Source of the DNA: Burkholderiales bacterium
Lineage (GTDB): Bacteria; Pseudomonadota; Gammaproteobacteria; Burkholderiales; Burkholderiaceae_F
NCBI GenBank assembly: GCA_021205255.1
Contig: JAJPXW010000316.1
Location: forward strand, 11,683 to 19,166
Direction of reading: 5' to 3'
DNA length: 7,484 nucleotides
Both the position numbers and the translations under genes were made by a program. Below, piece by piece: positions 1 through 5,576 of this stretch (the stretch's first letter is position 1; every line of letters starts with the position of its first letter). Under the pieces are notes generated by a model. The model saw only the letters and a list, made by a program, of their open reading frames with translations. It ran no database searches and was not told where the DNA came from.

Positions 1-171
1 GCTGAACACGGCATAGGCAATCTCGGCATCTCTGAACGAACCCTCTTAAATAAGAGCTAATAGCAGGAACCGTAAGGATTGCGTCCAAGGGCCTTCCAGA
101 ACTTCAGGAAGCAAAAGTTCTTCCTGATGTCAAAAATTTCCCAATGTTTTAAGTCTCAGAGGTTATTCGAG
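1..171. other. Left-edge region without a supported gene
   Basis: No gene can be called here. Frame +1 is open from the edge to a TAA at 58-60 (19 codons, beginning AEHGIGNLGIS). This could be the tail of a gene entering from the left, but it is too short to judge. CTCTTA/TAAGAG at 43-56 forms a short palindrome. At 99-127 two inverted repeats overlap: GAACTT (99-104) with AAGTTC (115-120), and TCAGGAA (104-110) with TTCCTGA (121-127). They cannot both form, and they lie 45-73 nt before the first paralogue's start. I found no convincing sigma-70 promoter for the gene at 172. Confidence 0.3.
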
Positions 172-996
172 ATGACAGTTTTAATACACGACGGGGCATT
201 GCTCAGTTCCATCAGCTATTGGGGCGAGACATTGAACGACGTCGAAGAAAACAGCGACAAGAAACTCAAAAAGACGGAGCATGCTTACTATATTGATGGC
301 CTAGACGAAAGTGGCAAGCCCATCACCATCGATGTGCGCCATATATTTATAGACGGTTTCCATCAATACATGGTCTTGCGCCAACCTGATCAAAAATTCT
401 TTTCTGAAGGCAGAAGAATTCCTTTCTATGCCTGCGTGGTCGAAGATAACGGACCACGAGGCATGCTAACGGATCTTGTCCATATATGCCAGGTGTGGAA
501 AGATCCCCTCTTTCAGAGAAACTGCAGAGGTTTCGCTACCAAATTCATATTTGAAATGCTCAATGGATGGAAAGTCATTACAAATGACTACGCTGAAACT
601 GGCGATGGAATGAATTTGGGCATTAACTTCCTGCAATACGTCGTTAATTCCAAACAATACAACTGCTACTACGCTATTGCCGACAGAAAGTTCGACGAAG
701 ACGGCAATGAGATCCCTTTGAAAAAATATCTCATTAAGGTAGAGACCTTGGCGGATGTGTTCCTACATTATTGCCAACACATTTTGGGTGATGATCCAGT
801 ATTTGTCTACCGCATGGCTGGAGCCACGGTTAAGGAGCGGAGTTTAGAAAGTATCATGGCCGATCCTGACAATACTGAAATCCTAACTTGCCAAGAAGCT
901 GAAGAGAAAGGGGTTTTCAAATATCCGCAATCTCTTGAAAAGTGGCCAAAGGCTGAACGAAAGAAGTTCCTCCAAGTATTTGTGGCTCTCCAATAG
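172..996 (+). CDS. Uncharacterised 274-aa protein, copy 1 of a tandem pair (possible GNAT-like domain)
   Basis: I do not recognise this family. I chose the ATG at 172 over the upstream in-frame TTG at 79 because the protein then begins MTVLIHDG and has the same length (274 aa) as its downstream paralogue, and because AGAGG lies 9 nt upstream. There is no signal peptide or membrane segment, so it is probably cytosolic. It is rich in aromatic residues and has several cysteines (C88, C106, C118, C165, C201, C240). Residues 110-155 hold a segment, RNCRGFATKF, followed by VITND and then DGMNL. This order recalls the acetyl-CoA-binding helix (R/QxxGxG/A) and following strand of GNAT acetyltransferases, especially small phage-type ones. 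That is inference only, because the canonical first R/Q is an N here. About 204 of 274 residues match copy 2; the last 24 residues are the most divergent. A hairpin at 1037-1073 follows the gene. Confidence 0.8.
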   Translation: MTVLIHDGALLSSISYWGETLNDVEENSDKKLKKTEHAYYIDGLDESGKPITIDVRHIFIDGFHQYMVLRQPDQKFFSEGRRIPFYACVVEDNGPRGMLTDLVHICQVWKDPLFQRNCRGFATKFIFEMLNGWKVITNDYAETGDGMNLGINFLQYVVNSKQYNCYYAIADRKFDEDGNEIPLKKYLIKVETLADVFLHYCQHILGDDPVFVYRMAGATVKERSLESIMADPDNTEILTCQEAEEKGVFKYPQSLEKWPKAERKKFLQVFVALQ

Positions 997-1036
997 ACGA
1001 TCCGCAGGTCTACTTAAGTAGTACCTCATAGCAATT

Positions 1037-1073
1037 GTGGACGGAAGCTAATTAAGTTGGCATGCCGCTCCAC
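1037..1073 (+). terminator. Hairpin between the paralogues, possible weak terminator
   Basis: A long imperfect stem starts 41 nt after the copy 1 stop codon. GTGGACGG (1037-1044) pairs with CCG plus TCCAC (1065-1067 and 1069-1073, with C1068 bulged). Inside it, GCTAA (1047-1051) pairs with TTGGC (1057-1061) around a 5-nt loop. About 13 base pairs form in total, and ATTTTC follows at once. The T-tract is short, so termination may be partial, or the hairpin may serve as an RNA processing or stability element. Confidence 0.4.
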
Positions 1074-1120
1074 ATTTTCGTGTTCAGTAACCAACCAAAA
1101 ATTTTCAAGAGAAATTAGAA

Positions 1121-1945
1121 ATGACAGTTTTAATTCACGATGGTTCCATACTTGGTTCAATCAGCTATTGGGGTACCAAGCTAAATGACGTCACGATAAA
1201 TAGTGATAAGAAACTCAGAAATACCGAGCATGCCTATTACATTCCAGGGCTAGACGAAAGTGGGAAGCCCATCGAGGTAGATGTACGTCATATATTTAAA
1301 GATGGATACCATGATTACATGGTCTTACGGCAACCAGAGCAGAAATTTTTCTTCGAGGGAAGAAGACTTCCTTTCTTCTCTTGTGTAGTAGAAGATGACG
1401 GGCCTCGTGGAATGCTTACAGATTGCGTACATCAGTGCCAAGTGTGGAAAGACCCACTCTTCCAAAGAAACTGCAGAGGCTTTGCTACCAAATTCATGTT
1501 CAAGCTTCTAGACCAGAATAAAGTAATAACAGGTGATTTTTCCCAAACTTGGGATGGCATGAACCTGTGGCTTAATTTCATGCAATACGCCGTTAATTCT
1601 GGAAACTACAACTGCTTCTATGCAATTGCCGATAGGAAGTTCGACAAAGATGGCAAAGAAATCCCTCTGAAACGATATCTCATTAAAGTCGAAACTCTAG
1701 CGGACGTGTTTGGCCACTACTGTCAGCACATCATGGGAGATGATCGAGTATATGTCTATCGGATAGCCGGTGCTACCGTAAAAGACAAATCCTTGGAAAG
1801 CATAATTGCCAATCCCTCTAACACGGAAATCCTGACGTGTCAGGAAGCTGAAGAAAAAGGCGTCTTCAATATTCCTCAAGCATTTGAAGATTGGCCGATG
1901 GAAGACAGTAAGAAATTCACGAACCTTTATATAGACTTCCAGTAA
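1121..1945 (+). CDS. Uncharacterised 274-aa protein, copy 2 of a tandem pair (possible GNAT-like domain)
   Basis: This paralogue has exactly the length of copy 1 and aligns with it without a gap over all 274 residues. The ATG is preceded by a weak Shine-Dalgarno (AAGAGA at 1107-1112, 8 nt spacing). Strictly shared blocks include SISYWG (13-18), NSDKKL (27-32), DVRHIF (54-59), EGRR (79-82), GPRGMLTD (94-101), QVWKDPLFQRNCRGFATKF (107-125), YAIADRKFD (167-175), YLIKVETLADVF (186-197) and NTEILTCQEAEEKGVF (234-249). Differences are mostly conservative up to residue 250, which suggests both copies stayed under selection after an old duplication. Copy 2 has W144 and W150 around the DGMNL motif where copy 1 has glycines. 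DGMNLW is closer to what I recall of phage-type acetyltransferases, but the function remains unknown. The gene is 125 nt from copy 1 and converges on tRNA-Val. Confidence 0.8.
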   Translation: MTVLIHDGSILGSISYWGTKLNDVTINSDKKLRNTEHAYYIPGLDESGKPIEVDVRHIFKDGYHDYMVLRQPEQKFFFEGRRLPFFSCVVEDDGPRGMLTDCVHQCQVWKDPLFQRNCRGFATKFMFKLLDQNKVITGDFSQTWDGMNLWLNFMQYAVNSGNYNCFYAIADRKFDKDGKEIPLKRYLIKVETLADVFGHYCQHIMGDDRVYVYRIAGATVKDKSLESIIANPSNTEILTCQEAEEKGVFNIPQAFEDWPMEDSKKFTNLYIDFQ

Positions 1946-2130
1946 TCAAGCCTACTGATTGAACTCGTGGGTTATTTAATGACGGAAGACAGATTGAAGT
2001 TACTTCTTCCGTCTAACTATTTGGAACGGCTCTCTTTTGAAAATCGCTTGACGGCGAAGCAACTGAAAGGAATTGAGTTTTCCGTGGACATGAAAATGTC
2101 CGAGAGCAAAAAAGCTGTCGGACGGAATTC
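1946..2130. other. Structured gene-free region between copy 2 and tRNA-Val
   Basis: No gene is supported here. The region holds three inverted repeats. GACGGAAGA (1981-1989) pairs perfectly with TCTTCCGTC (2005-2013). GGACAT (2086-2091) pairs with ATGTCC (2096-2101) around a GAAA loop, which is a GNRA tetraloop if read on the + strand. GTCCGA (2098-2103) plus AGC pairs with GCT plus TCGGAC (2118-2123) around six A's. An outer pair, TTCCGT (2080-2085) with ACGGAA (2122-2127), can enclose the tetraloop hairpin. None is followed by a clear T-tract on either strand, so I do not call a canonical terminator. Confidence 0.5.
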
Positions 2131-2207
2131 TGGTAGGCGCGATTGGACTCGAACCAACGACCCCCACCATGTCAAGGTGATGCTCTAACCAGCTGAGCTA
2201 CGTGCCT
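2131..2207 (-). tRNA. tRNA-Val (anticodon GAC)
   Basis: The reverse complement folds as a complete 77-nt tRNA with encoded CCA (2131-2133). The D stem is GCTC/GAGC. The anticodon stem TCACC/GGTGG encloses loop TTGACAT, giving anticodon GAC (2171-2173), which reads GUC valine codons. The variable loop is 5 nt. The T stem is GTTGG/CCAAT with loop TTCGAGT. The acceptor strands AGGCACG and CGCGCCT pair at six of seven positions; position 5-68 is an A-C mismatch (bases 2203 and 2139). The top of the anticodon stem is a T27-G43 wobble. A strong promoter lies directly upstream at 2220-2248. The gene is convergent with the paralogue pair on the + strand. Confidence 0.96.
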
Positions 2208-2219
2208 AAAAGAGAGGCA

Positions 2220-2248
2220 ACTATACCAATCATTTATTTATTGTGCAA
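2220..2248 (-). promoter_or_regulatory. Sigma-70-type promoter of tRNA-Val
   Basis: On the minus strand, a -35 box TTGCAC (2243-2248) and a -10 box TATAGT (2220-2225) are separated by exactly 17 nt. Each box matches the consensus at five of six positions. Transcription would start only a few bases before the mature tRNA 5' end (2207), leaving a very short leader. The promoter sits between the lipoprotein stop and the tRNA, so the tRNA has its own transcription start. Confidence 0.8.
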
Positions 2249-2328
2249 GTTCCAGATTGCCAAATTTCGGGTAATCCACAGAATTAAATGGTTCACAATC
2301 TCGTCAGAAAAAGATGTGTAGTTATTTT

Positions 2329-2814
2329 CTACAGATGCTTATTTAAAGCTACTTGGATTTGATTAAAAATCTGATCATAGACTTCCGGAATGGTTCTTGG
2401 GAACTCTTTTTGAGCCTGCAAACCATAGGTCTCGGAGACTTGGACGCTTCTGACGATATTAAGTCTGACTTGTACTTCCTTAGGAGACAGAGCCCTTACT
2501 GAAGTAACTATCTTGTCGGTAGTGGTCCTAACGTAGCCAGACATAAATGGAATTTCAGGCTGAGCCAACGAGCTTGCAATAACTAATCCAGTCGATTTAT
2601 CAGCTGAAGAAATAATGTAGCCGGAGTCCTGGAAAGTAGAAATAATCGCAGCAAAAACCTGATCCACCGTAGCGTGGTAGTCACGAGTCTGCATAGCCAT
2701 CAACTGCTCCGATGCAATGGGTGGATCAATTTCGCCAAAGACAGAACTGCAACTACTTAAAGAAACGCTCATTAGGCCAGCGCAAAGGACAACTGCAACT
2801 TGTTTTAGTTTCAT
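2329..2814 (-). CDS. Small lipoprotein of unknown function
   Basis: This predicted 161-aa secreted lipoprotein has a classic signal peptide: MKLKQ, a hydrophobic core (VAVVLCAGLMSVS) and the lipobox LSSC. Cysteine 22 would be lipidated after signal peptidase II cleavage. Serine follows the cysteine and not aspartate, which favours outer-membrane placement. I prefer the ATG at 2814 over the in-frame ATG at 2826 because GAGAAG lies just before 2814 and no ribosome site precedes 2826. The mature part begins with a short polar linker. It then has a compact alpha/beta pattern: QVFAAIISTFQDSGYII, then SADKSTGLVIAS, several alternating strands, and a final helix (VYDQIFNQIQVALNK). This resembles small periplasmic lipoproteins of proteobacteria, but I cannot name the family. 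It lies 141 nt after relA and has a plausible promoter of its own. Confidence 0.85.
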   Translation of the reverse strand: MKLKQVAVVLCAGLMSVSLSSCSSVFGEIDPPIASEQLMAMQTRDYHATVDQVFAAIISTFQDSGYIISSADKSTGLVIASSLAQPEIPFMSGYVRTTTDKIVTSVRALSPKEVQVRLNIVRSVQVSETYGLQAQKEFPRTIPEVYDQIFNQIQVALNKHL

Positions 2815-2871
2815 ATTTCTTCTCATCTAGGACTAAAGCCCAGAACACGCATGATGTTAAGCACTAAGCAC

Positions 2872-2901
2872 TTAATAATAATTGACTTACCGACTTTGCA
2901 A
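2872..2901 (-). promoter_or_regulatory. Candidate promoter of the lipoprotein gene
   Basis: On the minus strand, TTGCAA (2896-2901) could be a -35 box. It is followed by TATTAA (2872-2877, 18-nt spacer) or TATTAT (2875-2880, 15-nt spacer) as the -10 box. Neither combination is ideal. A tandem 7-mer (AGTGCTT twice, 2859-2872) covers the expected start site. The leader would be about 50 nt. Readthrough from relA is the alternative source of transcript. Confidence 0.35.
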
Positions 2902-2913
2902 GCAGGTTTTACG

Positions 2914-2948
2914 TGTTCAGTGTTATCAAAAGATAAGATTGGTGAACA
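2914..2948 (-). other. Stem-loop just after relA
   Basis: Seven nucleotides beyond the relA stop codon, TGTTCA (2943-2948) can pair with TGAACA (2914-2919). An inner stem, TTATC (2932-2936 read in reverse) with GATAA (2923-2927), surrounds a 4-nt loop. The stem is AT-rich with an asymmetric internal loop and no following T-tract. It is therefore more likely an mRNA 3'-end or processing structure than an intrinsic terminator. Confidence 0.25.
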
Positions 2949-2955
2949 ATCTCCA

Positions 2956-5064
2956 CTATCTACGCCGTGCGCTCAGCACCCCTTTGATTTCACGGATAGA
3001 GTTAATCGAACGACGCAAGTCCTCATGACCGTGAATCTCAACAACAAAGTTCAAATGAACATTGTCCTTTGTTCTCGTAGTATTCAAGCTCACAACGTTT
3101 TGTTTTTCACGGGAGAAAATTTCGGATATCTCCTTAAGCAACCCCTGACGGTCGTTTGCAATCACAAGAAGTTCAACTGGAAAGACAGCATCCTTGTCAT
3201 TTGTCCAAGCGACTTCAATTAATCTGTCTTTCCCTTTTTCATCGAGCTTCAGTATTTGCTTGCAATCGACTCTGTGGACAGTGACACCTCGACCACGGGT
3301 CACGAAGCCAACAATCTCGTCTGGAGGCACCGGATGGCAACATTTTGCTAGTTGAGTCAAAAGCGAATCAACTCCTACCACTAGCACGCGACCTTTGCCT
3401 TTATGTCCAACTTTCTTAGCAGGAGGAAGAGTCTCCTCTTCCTTCTCTTTTTCCTCTACACGTGGAAGCAGAACATTCTCAATGGTCTTTTGGCCAAGTT
3501 CGTCTCTGCCAGCGGCCATGCATAAATCGTCAACAGAGGCAAAGCCTAACTTCTTGGCAAGGTCTTCTAATTTAACAGCTGTCTTACCAAGACGAGCTAG
3601 ATCCTTGTCAATCTTCTCCCGACCGGAAGACAGAGCATTCTGGGCTTCAATTTGATTAAACCATTGACGAACCTTCGCCCTAGTGTTTTTTGAAGCGACA
3701 TAGCCAAGCTCCGGATTAAGCCAGTCACGACTCGGAGCACCTACTTTTGCAGTAATAATTTCGACTGTCTGGCCACTCTTTAATTTAGTGCTTAAAGGAA
3801 CAATGGCTCCATCGACTTTGGCTCCGCGGCATCTATGGCCTATCTGCGTATGCAGAAGATATGCAAAATCAACTGGAGTTGCGCCAGCTGGCAAATCGAG
3901 AATCTTTCCTTGTGGCGTCAAAACATAGACATGCTCGTCCTTTAAAGCTTCTGGAGTAGGAGTTTTTTGAATGTCGGATTTCCAAGCCAACATCTGTCTA
4001 AGCCAAGCGACTCTATCTTCCTCATGTTCGCCAGCTTTACTGCGACTCCCCTCTTTATATCTCCAGTGCGCCGCTACACCAAGCTCGGCAAATTCATGCA
4101 TTTGCTTAGTGCGGATTTGTATTTCAAGTGGACGGTTATGTGCACCCATGATGACCGTATGCAAAGATTGGTAGCCATTGGGCTTAGGCTTTGCTATGTA
4201 GTCATCAAATTCCTTAGAGATGACGTTGCTACTTTCTTGGATTAAAGAAAGCGTCTCATAGCATTTCTCAACCGAATCAACAATGATACGAACAGCTCTT
4301 ACGTCATACAGTTGGGAGAAGTCCAAATTCTTCTTACACATCTTTTTCCAAATGGAATAGATGTGTTTCGGTCTTCCACTGACTGAAGCCTCAATACCAC
4401 GCTTACGGAGCAAGTCTTTAATATGTTTGACGGACACTTGAATAGAAGCCATCCGCTCTTCCCTACTCTCTTCCAAGGCATCAGAAATTTGCTGATAGGC
4501 TTCCGGCTCAGTAAAGCGCAATGAAAGGTCTTCAAGCTCCCACTTCATTTGCCAAATACCAAGACGATTTGCCAAAGGGGAATAAAGAGCTAACGTCTCT
4601 TCGCCATATTCTTTAGCTCCAGGGGCATTAGTCTGAGCAAAGTATCTAAGAGTCTGCAGCCGGGAGGCCAATCTCAAGAGCACTACTCTTAAATCCTGAC
4701 ATAAAGCTAAAAGTAGTCTTCTTACTTCATTAGGTTGAGCGCTGATCTTAGCCTCGCCCTCTCTTGAACGAGCCTTTTCACTAACATCGATTACTTTTTT
4801 AAGATTGGCTACAAGACCGCAGATATGGTCGCCGAAACGCTTTTTTAGCCAGTCCTCCGGATTTTTTAACTGACCCCAAATATAGAAAAGATAGGCGGAA
4901 GCGAGAAGATCTTCATCATCTCTAATCGCCCGTAAGATGTCCACCACACCTTCGGCATGCGCCATTACGGGTTCGCCAGTAAAAAGAGTTTGGCCAGAGT
5001 AGAAAGGTTCGACAGTGCTACGAACCTCCGCAAGAGATAACTGTGGTTGGCTTTCTTCTGCCAT
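2956..5064 (-). CDS. relA: (p)ppGpp synthetase RelA (GTP pyrophosphokinase)
   Basis: RelA makes the alarmone pppGpp/ppGpp from ATP and GTP/GDP on ribosomes stalled by uncharged tRNA. The 702-aa length fits a long RelA/SpoT protein. Domains in order: an HD-like region (about 25-150) whose catalytic HD pair is replaced (YLFYIWG at 59-64 where hydrolases have LLHDVVED); the synthetase domain (about 210-345), with YDVRAVRIIVDS, EFDDY at 285-289, KPNGYQSLHT and EIQIRTKQMHEFAELGVAAHW; TGS (about 377-440); a helical region; a lysine/glutamate-rich linker (536-558); a zinc-finger-like part with CCH (575-577) and C601; and a C-terminal ACT domain (about 628-702). The ExDD form of the synthetase motif and the lost HD residues mark a monofunctional synthetase, so hydrolysis must come from a SpoT elsewhere. 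The ATG at 5064 has AGGA 9 nt upstream. The gene lies 143 nt after the RidA-family gene on the same strand. Confidence 0.96.
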   Translation of the reverse strand: MAEESQPQLSLAEVRSTVEPFYSGQTLFTGEPVMAHAEGVVDILRAIRDDEDLLASAYLFYIWGQLKNPEDWLKKRFGDHICGLVANLKKVIDVSEKARSREGEAKISAQPNEVRRLLLALCQDLRVVLLRLASRLQTLRYFAQTNAPGAKEYGEETLALYSPLANRLGIWQMKWELEDLSLRFTEPEAYQQISDALEESREERMASIQVSVKHIKDLLRKRGIEASVSGRPKHIYSIWKKMCKKNLDFSQLYDVRAVRIIVDSVEKCYETLSLIQESSNVISKEFDDYIAKPKPNGYQSLHTVIMGAHNRPLEIQIRTKQMHEFAELGVAAHWRYKEGSRSKAGEHEEDRVAWLRQMLAWKSDIQKTPTPEALKDEHVYVLTPQGKILDLPAGATPVDFAYLLHTQIGHRCRGAKVDGAIVPLSTKLKSGQTVEIITAKVGAPSRDWLNPELGYVASKNTRAKVRQWFNQIEAQNALSSGREKIDKDLARLGKTAVKLEDLAKKLGFASVDDLCMAAGRDELGQKTIENVLLPRVEEKEKEEETLPPAKKVGHKGKGRVLVVGVDSLLTQLAKCCHPVPPDEIVGFVTRGRGVTVHRVDCKQILKLDEKGKDRLIEVAWTNDKDAVFPVELLVIANDRQGLLKEISEIFSREKQNVVSLNTTRTKDNVHLNFVVEIHGHEDLRRSINSIREIKGVLSARRR

Positions 5065-5207
5065 CAGGAAGTCCTACTTTTATTTTTATTTGTAAAACAT
5101 AGCATAGTAGTGTTACGTCCTCTTTAAATAAAAAGGGTACGAACTTGCGTTTTGCTAATTTTGAAAATTAGATGTCGAATCCTACTATCTACTTGAAACA
5201 ACTGATG
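5065..5207 (-). other. Gap between the RidA-family gene and relA, with a 17-bp palindrome
   Basis: The 143-nt gap holds a near-perfect palindrome at 5155-5171 (CTAATTTT, central G, AAAATTAG). It could act as a protein-binding site or a weak AT-rich stem-loop. It is not GC-rich, so it is a poor intrinsic terminator. I could not find a well-matched -35/-10 pair for relA; TATGCT and TACTAT close to 5105 are only weak -10 candidates. The sequence close to relA is T/A-rich and ends in an AGGA ribosome site. Confidence 0.4.
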
Positions 5208-5564
5208 CTATCTTGGCACAGCCGCTACGAGAGCAACTTTTATCAGCCATCCGGGATTGGAGAATTGAGAACCCACTACTGTACGTGCTGGTTCATGGCC
5301 AGGAACTATCCATTTGTTCCATTCGATATTCATTTCTTCGAAATCGGCTGGACTAGCTAAATATATTGTTGCTTGAAGGACGTTCTCCTTACTTGTGCCA
5401 GCTTCTTCTAAAAGGCGATCCATTAGTTGGAAAATTTCTGAGGCCTGTGCAGCGCAAGTTCTTGATTGCCTGTAGTCAACCTGTCCTGATACATAGGCAA
5501 CGTCGTTATAAACGACAACTTCGCTAAAAAGCTTGTTGGAGCGATATCTCTTAATGCCTTCCAT
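5208..5564 (-). CDS. RidA-family (YjgF/YER057c/UK114) protein, YoaB-like
   Basis: This 118-aa cytosolic protein has the typical length and pattern of the Rid family, small trimeric proteins. The founding member hydrolyses reactive enamine/imine intermediates released by PLP enzymes. Family features are YVSGQV (24-29), QASEIFQLMDRLLEEAGTSK (40-59), ATIYLASPADFEEMN (65-79), a WIVPGHEPAR segment ending at R94, and a final strand VALVAAV. The pattern is closest to what I recall of E. coli YoaB. R94 corresponds to the conserved substrate-carboxylate arginine of RidA. The C-terminal glutamate that RidA uses for deamination appears to be alanine, so enamine deaminase activity is doubtful. The ATG is 12 nt after the UPF0210 stop, and AGGA next to that stop serves as ribosome site. 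It is the last gene of the three-gene cluster. Confidence 0.9.
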   Translation of the reverse strand: MEGIKRYRSNKLFSEVVVYNDVAYVSGQVDYRQSRTCAAQASEIFQLMDRLLEEAGTSKENVLQATIYLASPADFEEMNIEWNKWIVPGHEPARTVVGSQFSNPGWLIKVALVAAVPR

Positions 5565-5576
5565 GACTGTACCATC

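Noticed and set aside
1..60. Tail of an upstream gene (19 codons to TAA)
   Set aside because: AEHGIG recalls FAD-linked oxidases and SERTL recalls HTH proteins, but neither continues convincingly. It is too short to call.
79..171. N-terminal extension of copy 1 from a TTG codon
   Set aside because: The paralogue has no counterpart to it. The ATG at 172 gives equal lengths and has a ribosome site, and the extension overlaps the inverted repeats.
1037..2123. CRISPR-like repeats
   Set aside because: The repeated heptamers are irregularly spaced, differ in orientation and lack unique spacers of constant size.
2098..2123. Intrinsic terminator for tRNA-Val
   Set aside because: The run of T's on the minus strand sits in the loop of the hairpin and not after a GC-rich stem.
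1967..2188. 73-codon open frame on the + strand after copy 2
   Set aside because: Its last third (RRDWTRTNDP) is the well-known false translation of an antisense tRNA, and it also crosses several hairpins.
2851..3222. 123-codon open frame on the + strand opposite the relA 3' end
   Set aside because: It overlaps the conserved ACT domain of RelA and has no ribosome site or family features.
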